64,000 nt of DNA. Source: Ceratothoa steindachneri (Eukaryota; Arthropoda; Malacostraca; Isopoda; Cymothoidae). Below are positions 1 through 11,799 of this stretch, one piece after another; positions within the stretch are counted from its first letter, which is position 1, and each line of letters begins with the position of its first letter. Location: NCBI GenBank assembly GCA_963969495.1, contig OZ018317.1, forward strand, positions 32,551,503 to 32,615,502. Direction: 5' to 3'. A program made the translations under genes and the position numbers. The notes beneath the pieces are model-generated. The model was not told where the DNA came from. It did no database searches and was given only the letters and a program-made list of their open reading frames with translations.

Positions 1-2420
1 TAGTAAAAGTCAGCACGGACCTCCTTACTACAACGATTTTAGGAATGGCTAAAATGGAAATCCTTATGACAACATTTTTAGCAAATCCCTGCACGGAAAT
101 CCTTACCACAATTTTTTTTTAGTAAAATGCATTGCGAAACTCCTTACTACACTATTCCTATTAAAGGTCAGCACGGACCTCCTTACCACCACAATTATTA
201 GGAAAAGTCAAGGCCGGATCTCCTTACCACACCATTCTTGGTAAAAGCCACGACGCAACTCCTTACCACACCATTTTTACTAAAAACCTTTAAGGAACTC
301 CTCAACACAAACTTTAGTAAAAGCCAGCACTGACCTCCCTTCTACAACATTTTCAGGAAAAGCCTAACGGAACTTCTTATCACACTAATCGTAGTAAAAA
401 CAAACGTGGAGCTCCTTACCACAACATTTTTAGTAAAAGCCATCGCGGACCTCCTTACCACAACATTTTATTAAATTCAGAAAGGAACAACTTCTTGGTA
501 AAAGACAGAACGGACCTCCTTCCCACAGTATTTTAGTAGAAGCCAGCTAGGACATCCCTAAAAAACAACGTGAAACTCCTTGCCATCCTATTTTTAGGAA
601 AAGCATGCATGGAACTCCTTACCACAACATTTTTAGTAAAAGGCATTGCGAAACTCCTTACCACACCTTTCATATTTAAAGTCAGCACGGATCTCCTTAC
701 CGCCCCCATTTTTAGAAAAAGGCAGGACGGACCTCCTCACTACACCATTCTTGGAAAAGCCAGAACGGCCCTCCTTACCACAAAATTTTAGTAAAAGCCA
801 GCTAGTACCTCCCTTCCAAAACATTTTTAGCAACAGCTTGAACGGAACTCCTTACCACACCACTCAGGGTAAAACCAATACAGAGCTCCTTACTATACCA
901 TTTTTAGGAAACGTCTGCAAGCAGCTCCTTACCACAACATTTTTAGTAAAACCCAGCGCGGACATCCTTACTATAACCTTTTAGCAAAATCAGAAAGGAA
1001 CAACTTGCAATAAAATTTGAGGAAAGGCCAGAATGGAACTCCTTGCCACACTATTTTTAGGTAAAGCCAGGACGGACCTCCTTACCCCAAATCTTAGGAA
1101 AAGCCAGCACGGAACTCTTTACCACAACATTTTAAATAAAAGGCATTGCGAAATTCCTTACCACATCATTTTTAGGAAAAGGCAGCGTGGAACTCCCTAC
1201 CACAACATTTTTAGTAAAAAGCATAGCGAAACTCCTTACCACACCATTCTTAGTAAAATCCAGAACGCAACTACTTACCGCACCATTTTTAGTAAAAGCC
1301 TGCACGGATATCTTTACCATACCATTTATAGGAAAAATGAAGGCGTACATCCTTACCACACCATTTTTAGAAAAAGATATCGCACATCTCCTTACCACAG
1401 GATTCTTATTAAAAGCCAGGACGGACCTCCTTACCACAACATTTTTATGAAAAGCCGGCACGGAACTCCTTACCACAAGATTTTTAGTAGAAGACAGCGC
1501 GGACACCCTTACCACAGCATTATTAGGAATGAACAGTACGGAGCTCCTTACCACATCATTTTTAGGAAAAGCCAGGACTGACCTCCTTACCACATCGTTT
1601 TTAGGAAAGGCCAGAACGAAATTCCTTACTACAACATTTTAGTAAAAGTCATCACGGACCTCCTTACCACAACATTTTTAATAAAAGCCCCCACGGACTT
1701 TCTTACCACATGATTGTTAGTAAAAGCCAGGACGCAAATCCTTACCACACCATTTTTAGTAAAAGACAGCTCGGAACTCCTTACCACACCATTCTTTATA
1801 AAGCCTGCATGGACCTCCTTACCACAACAATTTTAGGAACAGCTAAAACGAAAATCCCTAACGCAACATTTTTAGGAAAAGCCTGCACAGAAATCCTTAC
1901 AACAACATTTTTAGTAAAAGGCATTGTGAAACTCCTTACCACAACATTTTTACTAAAGGTCAGCACGGACTTCCTTACCACCACATTTTTATGAAAAGCC
2001 AGGACGGACCTCCTTAGCACACCATTCTTGGTAAACGCCAGATCCGACCCCCTTACCACAAAATGTTAGTAAAAGCCAGTACGGACCTCCTAACCACAAA
2101 CTTTAGTAAAAGCCGGCAGTGAATTCCCTTCCACAACCTTTTTAGGAACAGCTTGAACGGAACTCCCTACCACAACATTTTTAGCAAAAGCCTGCACGGA
2201 GCTCCTTGCAACAACAGTTTTAGTAAAAGACAGCTCTGACCTTCTTGCCGAAACATTTTAGTAAAAGCTAGCACGGACCTCCTTGCCATAAAAATTTAGT
2301 AAAAGCCAGCATAGACCTTCTCCTTACGACATTTTATTCTAAAGCTAATGCGGACCTCATTACCACAACATTTTTAGGAACAGCCAGTACGGAACTCTTT
2401 ACCACAACACTTTTAAGGTT
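1..2420. repeat. 39-bp satellite array 1 (continues off the left edge)
   Basis: Tandem array with a unit of about 39 bp. Its recognisable core is CTCCTTACCACAACATTTTT followed by AGTAAAAGCC and a variable AGCACGGA-like stretch. Units diverge from each other by substitutions and small indels, so this is an old array. Because 39 is a multiple of three, several frames stay open on both strands with a 13-residue period (LLTTTFLVK-like). I regard those ORFs as artefacts of the repeat. The array decays at about 2,400-2,420. The same unit returns at 14,585-15,365. Confidence 0.93.
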
Positions 2421-2615
2421 TAAGGTAAGGAACCAGTTGGTTTGCTGTCCAATTCAAGTGGATTCTAAATGGCAGCTCAGATAAAACGAGGTAAATGTTA
2501 TAAAAGGGGGGCAAGACCACTTTGTGATAAAATTTTTAAAAATGAGGCGAGGGATAGTTAAAAAGGTCGGGAAACAGGACGACCGGAGTGGCAAAATGAG
2601 TGCATTCTAGTAGAA

Positions 2616-2710
2616 CAGGGGCGGGCAACCTTTTCAGAGTGAGGGCCAGATGAGACTTTTGGGAGCAGGCCATGGGGCCGGAGTGACAAATGAAATCTCC
2701 AAAGTGACCA

Positions 2711-2759
<49 letters not shown>

Positions 2760-3267
2760 TAGAATACATTATACAAGAAATTTATTGAAAAACATACAAA
2801 TCAGTGAAACGGCGAGTGCTGCTTCCATACATAAACTTAATGCGAAAGTCCAACGGACACTGGCCGCTGGCGTCTGGCAGGATCGCAGAGTGAGGCACAG
2901 AGTTGCCAAACAGTATCCGCACATAATGGCATGCTCGCACCCATATCTCAATAAGGATTCATCGCAGCGGAAAAAATCATAAGCATTTCTTCGTTTAGAA
3001 TTGCCTCCTCTACAACTTGGTATCGATGAAATCTTTCGTATCTGTGAAGAAAATGCATTTTTGTCTTATTTTTTACTCATTTTCACTGCCAGACGTAAGA
3101 CTCACTCCCTTTCTCCCTCTACGAGTCTACTGAGACATATGCTGTTTTCAGATTTTGGGGGGGCGGGGGACGGGCTGAGGTTTCGCGGGCCGGATTGCAA
3201 TATTAATGGCGAGCAAGGTGGTGGGCCAAACGTTAGGCCTTCGCGGGCCGGAGGTTGCCCGCCCCTG
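2616..3267. mobile_element. Non-autonomous hAT-like element with 8-bp target duplication
   Basis: The ends are inverted repeats: CAGGGGCGGGCAACC at 2,616-2,630 and its near-complement GGTTGCCCGCCCCTG at 3,253-3,267. They are flanked by TAGTAGAA (2,608-2,615) and TAATAGAA (3,268-3,275), a 7/8 matching 8-bp duplication. CAGGGG ends with 8-bp duplications are typical of hAT transposons, and the GGGCAACC and GGGCCGGA terminal sequences resemble hAT MITEs of many animals. There is no transposase. The inside holds a (TA)n tract and a short AT-rich filler. Its right duplication ends 16 bp before that of the next hAT element. Confidence 0.8.
2714..2758. repeat. (TA)n microsatellite
   Basis: About 22 TA dinucleotides inside the non-autonomous hAT element. 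Confidence 0.97.
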
Positions 3268-3879
3268 TAATAGAAGGTGGACGACCGATTCGTCCCTACC
3301 AGTGCTCCCAGTCTTGGGTTTTTAAACCCAGATCTGGATTTTTGGAATGTCGTCTGGGTTTATGGGGTTTTTATTCAATAATACCTCAATATCTGTGTTT
3401 TTTTCATGTAATTCTTAATCTTAGGTAACAATTTGCAATTATTACATGTAAATACAATAAAACAATTTAATAAAAGTGTTTGGATAAAATGTGTTCGGAT
3501 TTCATTTCGTAATTGAGTCGTTCAAAAACGTATTTCTTCGTTTTGGTGGCCGGCAGCGCAGCGCAAACACGCAGGTTAGTCAGTGTCTGTCAGACTTTCG
3601 GCATTGTTATTGAATGTAACACTTGTGCTAATTATTTAATGTGCTCTAAGATATTAATATCTGGTACTGCCTAGTACCTACAGTGATAAATGAATATTCT
3701 ATACTCCATTCATTGCCTGTTGGTTCATTATATAATTTGTGAAAATATATTTCAATTAAGAAACTAAGCCCAAATGTCTGGAATTAATTCCCCACCGAGA
3801 AAGATGAGTAAACGGTGGTGCTGAAAATTTTAAAGAAGAGTGGTTGAAAGACCCGGAATTTAAAGATTGGTTGAGAAGG

Positions 3880-5812
3880 CAGTAATAAAAAAGGTGTGTC
3901 TTACTGTATTTTTTGTGATGTGAAATTAAAGAATGCGAATAAATATATGCTAATAACTCATAAAAATACTGCTAACCATAAAAAAATGTGCTAATATTGC
4001 TAAAGCAAGTACAACGGAGAGTGAGGAAATAACAAAGGCAGAATTAACAATTGCTCCCTTTATTTCTGAACACATATGCCATTTGCGCAATGTAACCACC
4101 TTATAGAATCATGTAAGAAAGTATTTCATGATAGCCATATTGCAAAACAGGTAAATATGAAGGCAACTAAAGTGTCTTATATTATACAAAATGGCATAGC
4201 CTACCATGAAAAAATGGACATTTGTAATCCATGAAAAAATAATAAATTTTCAATTATGATTAATGAAAGCACAGACATATATGTGTAACAAGTTTTGGCT
4301 ATTGTTGTTAGACATTTTGACGTTCAAAAATGGGATGGTGTTGATGTCTTACTTGACAAGGTTTGTTTTGAAGGACTGTGCCGAGGGACTGTATCAAGCA
4401 TTGAAAGATCTTTTCGAAAAAAAGGGCATCCCAATGACTAATCTTGTTTGGTTTGGAAGCGATAATTGTGCCACCATGATGGGGACTAAGAGTGGGTTTC
4501 AAGCATTACTAAGGAAGGAGATACCATCAATATTTATAATGGGATGTGTTTGCCATTCTTTTGCCTTATGTGCTAAGTCACGCAGTCAAGGGTTCTACCA
4601 TCATATCTGGAAACATTTCTAAAAGATATAATATCTTCTTATTTTTCGCGTAGCAGTAAAAGATTAAATGCTTTCAATATGATTCAAGATGTTGTAAATA
4701 CTGCTAAACACAAAATACCTAAACTATCACAAACGCGATGTTTATCTCGTGGTAATGTGATGAAAATGATTATTGAGCAGTAGGATGCGTTACTCCTCTA
4801 TTTTCAATCACAATCAAATGTTGACAAAGTCGATGGAACAACAAATATTTACACTACTATGATCACCAGAGTAAATAAACACGTGTTACTTTTTTTAAGT
4901 TATGTACTGGAGAAAGTAAATTGTCTCCATATTGAATTTCAATCAGAACATTTCTGATTGCATTTACTTCATTCACTGATTTCTGTGGAATATACAAATA
5001 TTCTTAGTTTTTTCTTGAAAGAAGAAGTCATTAGTTCGTGCAAGGTAACAAAAATCGATCCAAGCAATGCAATAAATCACAAAACTATGAATGAAATATA
5101 TTTAGGAGGACGTTGCATGTCATCGTTAATTTCAACACCACTTGGTGACCATGAAAATAGGTTTAAAACTGATTGCCTAAAATTTCTTGATAAACTTTGC
5201 ATGAAAATCAGGAAAATATTTCCTCTTAATGATGATGGAATCATGGCCAAGTTAAATATTTTAGATCAAATTGTAGTACATGGTCTTCCCAAATAACGAT
5301 CTTCAATTATCCATTTAGCACTGAATTTCCCACTACTTGTGTCTGAAGACAAAATAGATCTGTTATATGATGAATGGAGATCATTTCGATTGAATTCTGA
5401 AATATTTCCCCCTTACAAAAGTATTCCGGAATTTTGACATTTGTTAAAGAATATTAAAGATGGCTTTAATAATCACAAATATGAGTTCTTATCAAATTTT
5501 ATGATCCACCTAACTATTTTAGCACACTCTTCTGCAAGTATAGAAAGAGTTTTCACACAAGTGAATCGTGTGGAAAACAAAAGCACAAATTCACTTAAAA
5601 CAGAAACTGCGAGGGGTCGATTGATGACAACACAGGAAGAAAAATAGATCAAATCAAAATGATCATACCTGGATACCTAAAACAGAATTGGTCAAAGAAG
5701 TGTTGGAAGAAACTTGTTATAGACGATATGAAGCAGGATTGAAAATACTGAAGGATCTTAACGATATAAATTTGAGGGAAAATCAATGTGATGAAAACTT
5801 CGATGAGAATTA
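3880..5812 (+). pseudogene. hAT transposase remnant (BED finger, core, hAT dimerisation domain)
   Basis: Several frames together give a hAT transposase of the class often annotated as KIAA1586-like or ZBED/SCAND3-like. Around 3,893-3,987 is a zinc-finger-like stretch with YCIFC, then HKNTANHKK. The core at 4,255-4,620 contains INESTDIYVT, GSDNCATMMGTKSGF and GCVCHSFALCAK, which match the conserved RNase H-fold segments of this family. The C-terminal dimerisation signature SSASIERVFTQVNRV lies at about 5,530-5,575, followed by KSTNSLKTET. Stops and frameshifts break it at least at 3,990, 4,230, 4,622, 5,296 and 5,640, so it cannot make a working enzyme. The longest open pieces are 4,263-4,622 and 4,958-5,296. 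Confidence 0.82.
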
Positions 5813-5830
5813 AATAAAACCGTTTTATTT

Positions 5831-6047
5831 ATAAAGGGTGTTCCATTAAGACGGATCGCAGTTAGCAGTAAATATACATTGCCACAAAATATATATTGAG
5901 TTTTTCTGCCTCTTTCAACATTACTTTCAATCATCAATATATTGATGATTGAAAGTAGTGTTAAAAGAAGCAGAAACCCCAATAAATATTTTGCTGCAAT
6001 GTATATTTACTGCTAACTGTGATCCGTCTTAATGGAACACCCTTTAT
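5831..6047. mobile_element. Palindromic MITE nested in the hAT 3' region
   Basis: A near-perfect ~217-bp palindrome: the left arm starts ATAAAGGGTGTTCCATTAAG and the right arm ends with its complement CTTAATGGAACACCCTTTAT. The arms meet at a centre reading ATCAATATATTGAT near 5,935-5,950. The outermost TA on each side could be a TA target duplication, which would suggest a Tc1/mariner-type MITE. It lies just after the last transposase codons of the hAT element, so it inserted after it. Confidence 0.85.
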
Positions 6048-6202
6048 ATGGCAGCAGTTTAATTAAGTATGGTAAGTGAAATCTTATGTGTTTTTTATAA
6101 CTATAAATTAAAAAAGGTATTAAAAAAAGCTGTTTTTATGGGTTTATTTGACATGCAATCTTGGTTTATTGAATAATTTTGACTGGGACCCTTTGTCCCT
6201 AC

Positions 6203-7150
6203 CACAAAAACGGCAGCGACGGCTGATTTGATTATCAGCCGAAACAAGATGACCGTGCGTAAGTTGTCGTGGTACAACTACTCTATACCATACACTACTC
6301 CTATATTATGTGGGGGGGGGGGGAATTAATCACCTACTGCAACGGGAACCGTTGAAGGACTGTTTGCAGGGATTAATGACCGACTAGGACGTCACACTTG
6401 AGGTGTTGTGTTTCAAATCCTTAATAATCAGACAATGCATAAATGGTTGGCGAGATTTACTTGAATAGAAAGAGAGTAACGTTCAAAGTTAGTTAAAGAT
6501 GAAGTAACAAAATATAATTTTATTTACAAAGATTAAAATAAGAGATAATAATAGGCAAAAGGGAATTATTTAAATTAAAATAGTCTCTTGATAATTATTA
6601 AGACGAGAGATTCTGAAATAGAATTACTTGATTAATGTTACTAGGCTCAGATCAAAAGGGGGAACTTGACAATACTAATAATGGAGGGGGTTTCAGTCTT
6701 ACTGGTCGGTGACTTCGAGGATGGTCTTTCTTGTGATGAGGCGAGTGGGGAACGATCCGATGAGGCAAGTGGGGCACGATTCGAACCAACCTTCCGATGA
6801 AGATAGCCAAACTTCACAGATGACGTTCGACGGGGAATGTGGGATTTCTCGTAATTCCACTGGAAAAGGAATCTTCTTTTCCTCAAAGGTAATCGATCGA
6901 GATTTTCTTCGGTTGGATTAAACGGAGGGAGACTGATGCGCAAATTGAAAGGCTTGCCGTTCACAGAAGCTCCCAATTGACTAGGGTAAAATCACCTCTG
7001 AGAAAGTCTGCTGTCTGATGAACGCTCACGGGACAACACGATAAGGACCGCCTTGAGTTGCCGGCTGGACTCCTCGAACTACAGAATAACCCGAGTATTT
7101 GTATGCCCGATTCGGGAGGGGGGGAAATTTTGAGAAAGAAATCACAAGCT
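6203..7150. other. Unassigned stretch between hAT element and LINE copy A
   Basis: No recognisable gene. It contains a 13-base G run near 6,312 and an AT-rich part at 6,480-6,620. A 109-codon open frame on the minus strand (6,647-6,976) resembles nothing I know. The right part may still hold the degenerate 3' end of LINE copy A, which I cannot delimit. Confidence 0.5.
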
Positions 7151-7289
7151 CCAGGCATCTTAATCCGGATGTGGAGTCGATTCATCATTTAGCAGCGAGG
7201 TGCAAGACAGAGAGACTCTTTCTCGCATCGTCACCGGGGGGAAGGGGGAGGTTTGGGACGAGTTCGCAGGATTGTGAAATATTTTTACA

Positions 7290-7630
7290 ATGCGCTCAAG
7301 AGTCGAAAATTCGTGAATGTTCGAACAGGAAATTACGTCGTCCACGGCGGGATACCATCGCACGTGGTCTCCAATATTTTTTTGAGGGGGGGGGAAGGGG
7401 CAGAGTTTGTTCTTTTATATAAGTCTTGTGTGGCCGATGCGGACTCGGCAAAGGGCCACCTCTAAAGACCGTAGTCTCTGGAGACTCGAGGGCCAAGAGC
7501 GAACAGCCCTTTTGATTTTATATAATTTAAATCATGAAAACTTATCCCATTCGGTCTGCCACAAATTAAAAATACATTTTCTTATAGAAGGAAAGAAATC
7601 TCGAAAAGGCAGAGCAGTGTTCTCCGCGGA
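7290..7630 (-). pseudogene. LINE copy A: ORF2 C-terminal region after RNase H
   Basis: Downstream of RNase H the minus strand reads LPFRDFFPSIRKCIFNLWQ, then, after a frameshift, SLEVALCRVRIGHTRL. These match the post-RNase H region also present in copies B-G (CRLRIGHTRVTH there). The usual cysteine-rich tail is scrambled, partly by a C/T-rich slippery tract at about 7,380-7,400. Confidence 0.6.
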
Positions 7631-8010
7631 CACATAATAGGCTGAGCGGGCCAGCTGATCAACCCTCTTGTTGCCTAGGATCCCTACATGCCCGGGGATC
7701 CAACAGAATATATCTCGATATCGGGACGCATTCTGGACCGGCCAGTTGCAGATTTCTGTGACTATGGGGTGGGAAGCATTAAAAAAACGAATTGACTGTA
7801 AAACACTCCTTGAGTCTGAGAAAATGACGAAATCGTTAAAAGGTAAAATTTGGATCAGTCTAAAAGCTAAAAGGATTGCTGAAATTTCAGCGGCAAAAAA
7901 TAGAAGCTACCAGCGGCAAAGATAAAGTTAGAAACACTCCTGAGTAGGTGGCTGCGGTATCCACGCTATTGTCTGACTTGGATCCATCTGTATATATCGG
8001 GCAGTATTGT
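7630..8010 (-). pseudogene. LINE copy A: RNase H domain, largely in one open frame
   Basis: The minus strand gives PIYTDGSKSDNSVDTAA at about 8,000-7,950, then a frameshift. Next comes a long uninterrupted stretch with AEISAILLAFRLIQ, VIFSDSRSVLQSIRF, FCWIPGHVGILGNK and VDQLARSA (about 7,890-7,635). These carry the DGS, SDS and PGHVG..N..VD signatures of an RNase H fold, including the catalytic aspartates. It lacks a methionine start because it is internal to ORF2. Its better preservation than the flanking RT may be chance. Confidence 0.8.
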
Positions 8011-8197
8011 GTGCGGGAGGTCGCATACTCTAGGAACATGCTCTTAAGGATGCATGGGTCCGCGGACGACTTGTCCGGGCTTCACATGATGGTACAGACT
8101 TTGGGAGGTGGACCACGCCAACTAGGGGTCAGCGACGACGAAAGGGCAAGGGCTCTAATAGCACCCAGGTTGGAGAGATAATCTACTATCCAGAGGT

Positions 8198-9700
8198 TCA
8201 AGTGGCGGGGTAATGATGGCAACCTATCGAATGCCGCCGTTGACTCGGTAGCAGACAGGCATCTGTAGACCTCTGATACAAGGGCCTGCTTACACGACAG
8301 ATGGAACGCATACAGATCTGGAGTAGATGATAGGGTAAGGGGAGCACCCCACTCTCACAGTATAGGCTTTTGACGGGAGAAGTGCGAAAGGCTCCACTGG
8401 AGAAACGAACTTCGAGGTTGCGAATGGGGTTCAGCATGTTAAGGGCTGAGGGTGAAGCCGAAGAGTAAATTTGACACCCATAGTCTATTTGGATTGGATG
8501 AGTGCAATGTATAAAGTCCACAATGTTTGACGATCACTGCCCGACGAAGTGTGCGAGAGGACTTTCAAAATGTCTAGACCCCGCAGAAAACCCGTTCGAA
8601 GACGGCGTAGGTATGGTAACCAGGATAACTTGGTATCAAGAGTTACGCCCAGAAACCGAAACTTAGATACGAACTCTATCTCTACACTTTGTAGGGAGAT
8701 AGGTGTCGGAACAAGAGCCTTTCTAACCCAGTGGAAATATATCGCCTTGGTTTTGCTCGTGGAAAAGCGGAATTCCCTAAGTTGTGCACTTTTTAAGAGC
8801 ACATTGACTGCTAGTTGTAGCCGATGCGCTGCTGATGGAAGGCGTGATGAGGAAGAGTATAGTGTCAAGTTATCAACGAACAAGGTCGCCGATACACCTC
8901 CTGGGAGAGACGAAGCGATTACAAAACATAAAACATTTAAAACACTGCCCTGAGGAACTCCCTCCTCTTGAGGTTGTTAGGTCAGAGTAGGTGTCTACGG
9001 CACGCACCATAAAGGATCGAGATGCTAAAAAACTTTAAATAAAAGACGGTAAAAGACCTTTAATACCTCAAATGTATAGCTGCTTTATGATGCCGTATCT
9101 CTATGCTGTATTGTAGGCTTTATCAATGTCGAAAAACATGTACAAGACTCGGTGCTTTAACCAGAAAGCTTTCTGGACCGAACCCTCGAAGCGTACTAAG
9201 AGGTCAAGGGTACTATAACCTCTACGAAACTAAATTGAAATGGAGACAGTAAGTGATTAGTTTCTAAGAACCAGTTCAGGCGCTCCAACACCATCTTCTC
9301 CAGTAACTTACTCAAACAGCTCGTGAGAGCTATAGGGCGGTAGTGGTCCAACCCGTCCCTGCTTGGTTTGACAAAGGGAAGGACAATCCCAATGCGCCAT
9401 GATGATGGGTAAAAACCCTTCACCCATATGGGGTTGTACAAATCAAGTAAGAAAGTGATAGTGTGGGTGAAGGTGCCGAATCATATCAAAATGGATATCA
9501 AGGCCAGCAGAAGTAGATCTACAAAGGAACAATGACCTACGCAAATCGTGGATGATGAATACGGAAGGTTAGATTTTGTTGTAAAATTGAAAGGATGAGA
9601 CTCTTCCTTTGATTTATATGCTAGAAAATCCTTATTGTAACGATTGACACTGCTGACGGCGCGGAAGTAGTCGGCCAAAGCATTGCTAACCACAACGCTG
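8198..9700 (-). pseudogene. LINE copy A: reverse transcriptase
   Basis: Read on the minus strand. 9,693-9,481 is the linker between endonuclease and RT (ALADYFRAVSSVNRYNK). 9,441-9,196 holds the RT fingers (YPSSWRIGIVLPFVKPSRDG, DHYRPIALTSCLSKLLEKM). 8,883-8,485 holds the palm motif as FVDNLTLY in place of the usual YVDD, then KFRFLGVTLDTKLSW, and 8,521-8,198 the thumb (YGCQIYSSAS, GAFRTSPVKSL). RT motif A lies in a poorly preserved gap at 8,890-9,190. The second catalytic aspartate is Asn, so even without frameshifts the enzyme should be inactive. Confidence 0.8.
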
Positions 9701-10039
9701 TCATTCTCTAAGGAACCATATAAGTTTAGTGTGGGGCGGGGATATTGATAGCATAACAGCCCCTGATCTTGTTAATCCTCTTCCAGATCTTTGTGGTAGA
9801 AGCTATAGAGGAAATTGATGAAACGTAGTAGCGCCATGAAATTCGGCGAGCCTGACGAAGGGTTCTTTAGCAAAGAGCCCGAGCTCGGTTTCGGTCAACC
9901 TTATTGCACAAGGTTGTGTTCCGCCGAAGTCAGGAATGAGCTAACTTGTTTTTGACGGCTGTCGCCCACTCCGTCCGAGGTCCACCAGAGCACCGTTGAG
10001 CGACTTGTTACGGGTCACCTGTGTGGAATGGTGTGTAGG

Positions 10040-10700
10040 GCCGCGTTCTAGATAATCGACGTGAAGTACGTTACTGCCGCATCCACACCATTAAAGGTCT
10101 CCAAGGAACCACTTGTGAAAGATGCCTCTCGGAAACCTTCCCAATCGGCATGGCCATAGGTCCTACTTGAGAGGCATGGTTGTATGAAGGCTAGGATGAA
10201 CAGCCGACAAGACAATAGGGAAGTGGTCACTCCCATGGAGGTCGTCGAGGACTAATCATCGAAAATCGGTGAGGCAATCCGGGGAACAGAGACAGGCCAA
10301 CACAGTTAAAGGAATTCGTCTGGACATGATAAGAGGTAAAATCGCCAGTGTTTAAAACGCAAAGAAAGTCAGATAATAAAAGAGACACTAAACACTGCCT
10401 TTGGAATTCCGAGTGATGTCGCCCCAATATGGGTGACGGGCATTAAAATCTCTCATTAGTAAAAATGGGGAGGGCAATTGATCTATAAGTTCTAAAAGGT
10501 CAGGTCTTGACAATGGTAAAGAAGGAGGGAGGCAAATAGAGCAAATAGTAAAAAGCCTTGTAAGAAAACCCCTCATAGCAACAGCTTGGAGGGTAGTGTG
10601 TAGGGGGATGGGAAATACATGGTTGGATGATGAAACTATAACTGACCCTCCCCCCCATGAGACGAGCTCCCGACAGAAGCAATAGAGTTAGTTGAAAATA
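10040..10700 (-). pseudogene. LINE copy A: apurinic-like endonuclease
   Basis: The open piece at 10,576-10,388 includes PSPFLLMRDFNARHPYWGD, the conserved DFNAxHxxWG block of LINE endonucleases (GDFN here changed to RDFN). 10,427-10,227 continues with LNTGDFTSYHV and ending residues of the domain. In intact relatives the domain nicks target DNA for target-primed reverse transcription. The N-terminal third is not recognisable, and several frameshifts separate the pieces. Confidence 0.7.
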
Positions 10701-10929
10701 AGAAAACCGGGTACCGTCGAAAATGGCCGTGTACTCGTTTGTTCTCCTGAAGACAAATAACAGCGGGGTGGAGAGTCGTCAAAAGAACTTTGGGTTCTTC
10801 CCACTTGGGAAGAACTCCTTGACAATTCCATTGTAAAATGGAGGATATTATGTGGAGCGGTTTGATACCACAGTAGATATCTTTTTCTATTTTGTGGCTG
10901 AGGTTAAGTTTGAAGTACGTCCCAAGGAG

Positions 10930-11710
10930 CTTGGGATCGGAGAGCAGAATTTGAAGCGCCTGCTAAAGTAGAGGAAGAGATCCTGGAAGAAGCAGTGGTA
11001 GGGAAGATGTTCGATGGTTTCGAGGAACAGGCCGAGGCCCTTGCCTGTAATTCGGGCTCACAGCCAGGCAGAAACGGAAGGTCGAGGGGAGAGATTTTTC
11101 GGGCGTTAGATCCGGATTCATGGACCAAGAAGACTTTTGATGTCTGAGGGTTAAGCCAACAACCGCGACTGGTGATGTTGGAGTATAATCTTCTTCCATC
11201 GGATCATGAGTAAGAGGGTGAGTAGAAGGAGCAGGCGATCTTGGCAAAGTACGTAGAACTGGGTGTATTTCTGTCACCATTCGGACCGGGAGGGGGCCTA
11301 AGTCCTGTGAAATCCGGGACGGACTTGAGGGCAAAGAATATTCAGCAACAGGAGAACAGTCAATTGAAGATTCTCGAGGCCCGGTTGAGTCAGCTCCAGA
11401 GGCTGCCCGCTTATTAGTTAGTGGTCGATGACTCAGGTGAGAAGTCCTTCCTCTTGCGACGGGGATTTGGATACCGAGTCCGGGTGGAAGAACCTTCACT
11501 GGTCGATATAGAAAACACTTTCAGATGTTTGATGTCTTCAAGTATCTCACTCTGAGCGTCGGTCCCGGCAAGAGATACCGGACAGAGGGGAGCAACATTA
11601 GGTATCTCTGTGTGAGAGCGATACCCCGACTCTATATCGTGAATGCTTTTGACACTACTGGTAGATGGACGATGAGATGCTTCAGGCGTGTCGGAACTCG
11701 AACGTGATGG
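10930..11710 (-). pseudogene. LINE copy A: Ser/Pro-rich end of gag-like ORF1
   Basis: Minus-strand open frames (11,499-10,963 and upstream) are rich in Ser, Pro and Thr (for example SSDTPEASHRPSTSSVKSIH and PSSPSRISQDLG) and directly precede ORF2. This composition and position fit the low-complexity C-terminal part of LINE gag proteins. There is no specific domain. Confidence 0.5.
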
Positions 11711-11799
11711 TTGGTTTCGTCTGTGGAGAACATGGCGCTGGCACTAGAATTGCACCAGCAAAGTGCCTCGCAGGAATAGGAAGATTTCTAACCAATGCC

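Larger units (their letters stand above)
3300..6194 (+). mobile_element. Decayed autonomous hAT transposon with 8-bp target duplication
   Basis: The sequence GTCCCTAC occurs at 3,292-3,299 and again at 6,195-6,202, exactly flanking the element. The left end reads CAGTGCTCCCAGTC. The right end read on the minus strand is AAAGGGTCCCAGTC, sharing CCCAGTC and position-matched to the left end. The interior encodes a broken hAT transposase on the plus strand (about 3,880-5,812). An 8-bp duplication, CAGTG-type ends and a BED-like zinc finger followed by a hAT C-terminal domain all agree. A palindromic MITE sits in the 3' untranslated part. Confidence 0.85.

Noticed and set aside
570..2060. Several overlapping open frames of 60-180 codons with periodic sequence (LLTTTFLVK-like)
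   Set aside because: They are translations of the 39-bp satellite; frames stay open on both strands only because the period is a multiple of three.
1..2420. CRISPR array (short spaced repeats)
   Set aside because: Units are contiguous and all parts diverge alike; there are no unique spacers, and the context is eukaryotic.
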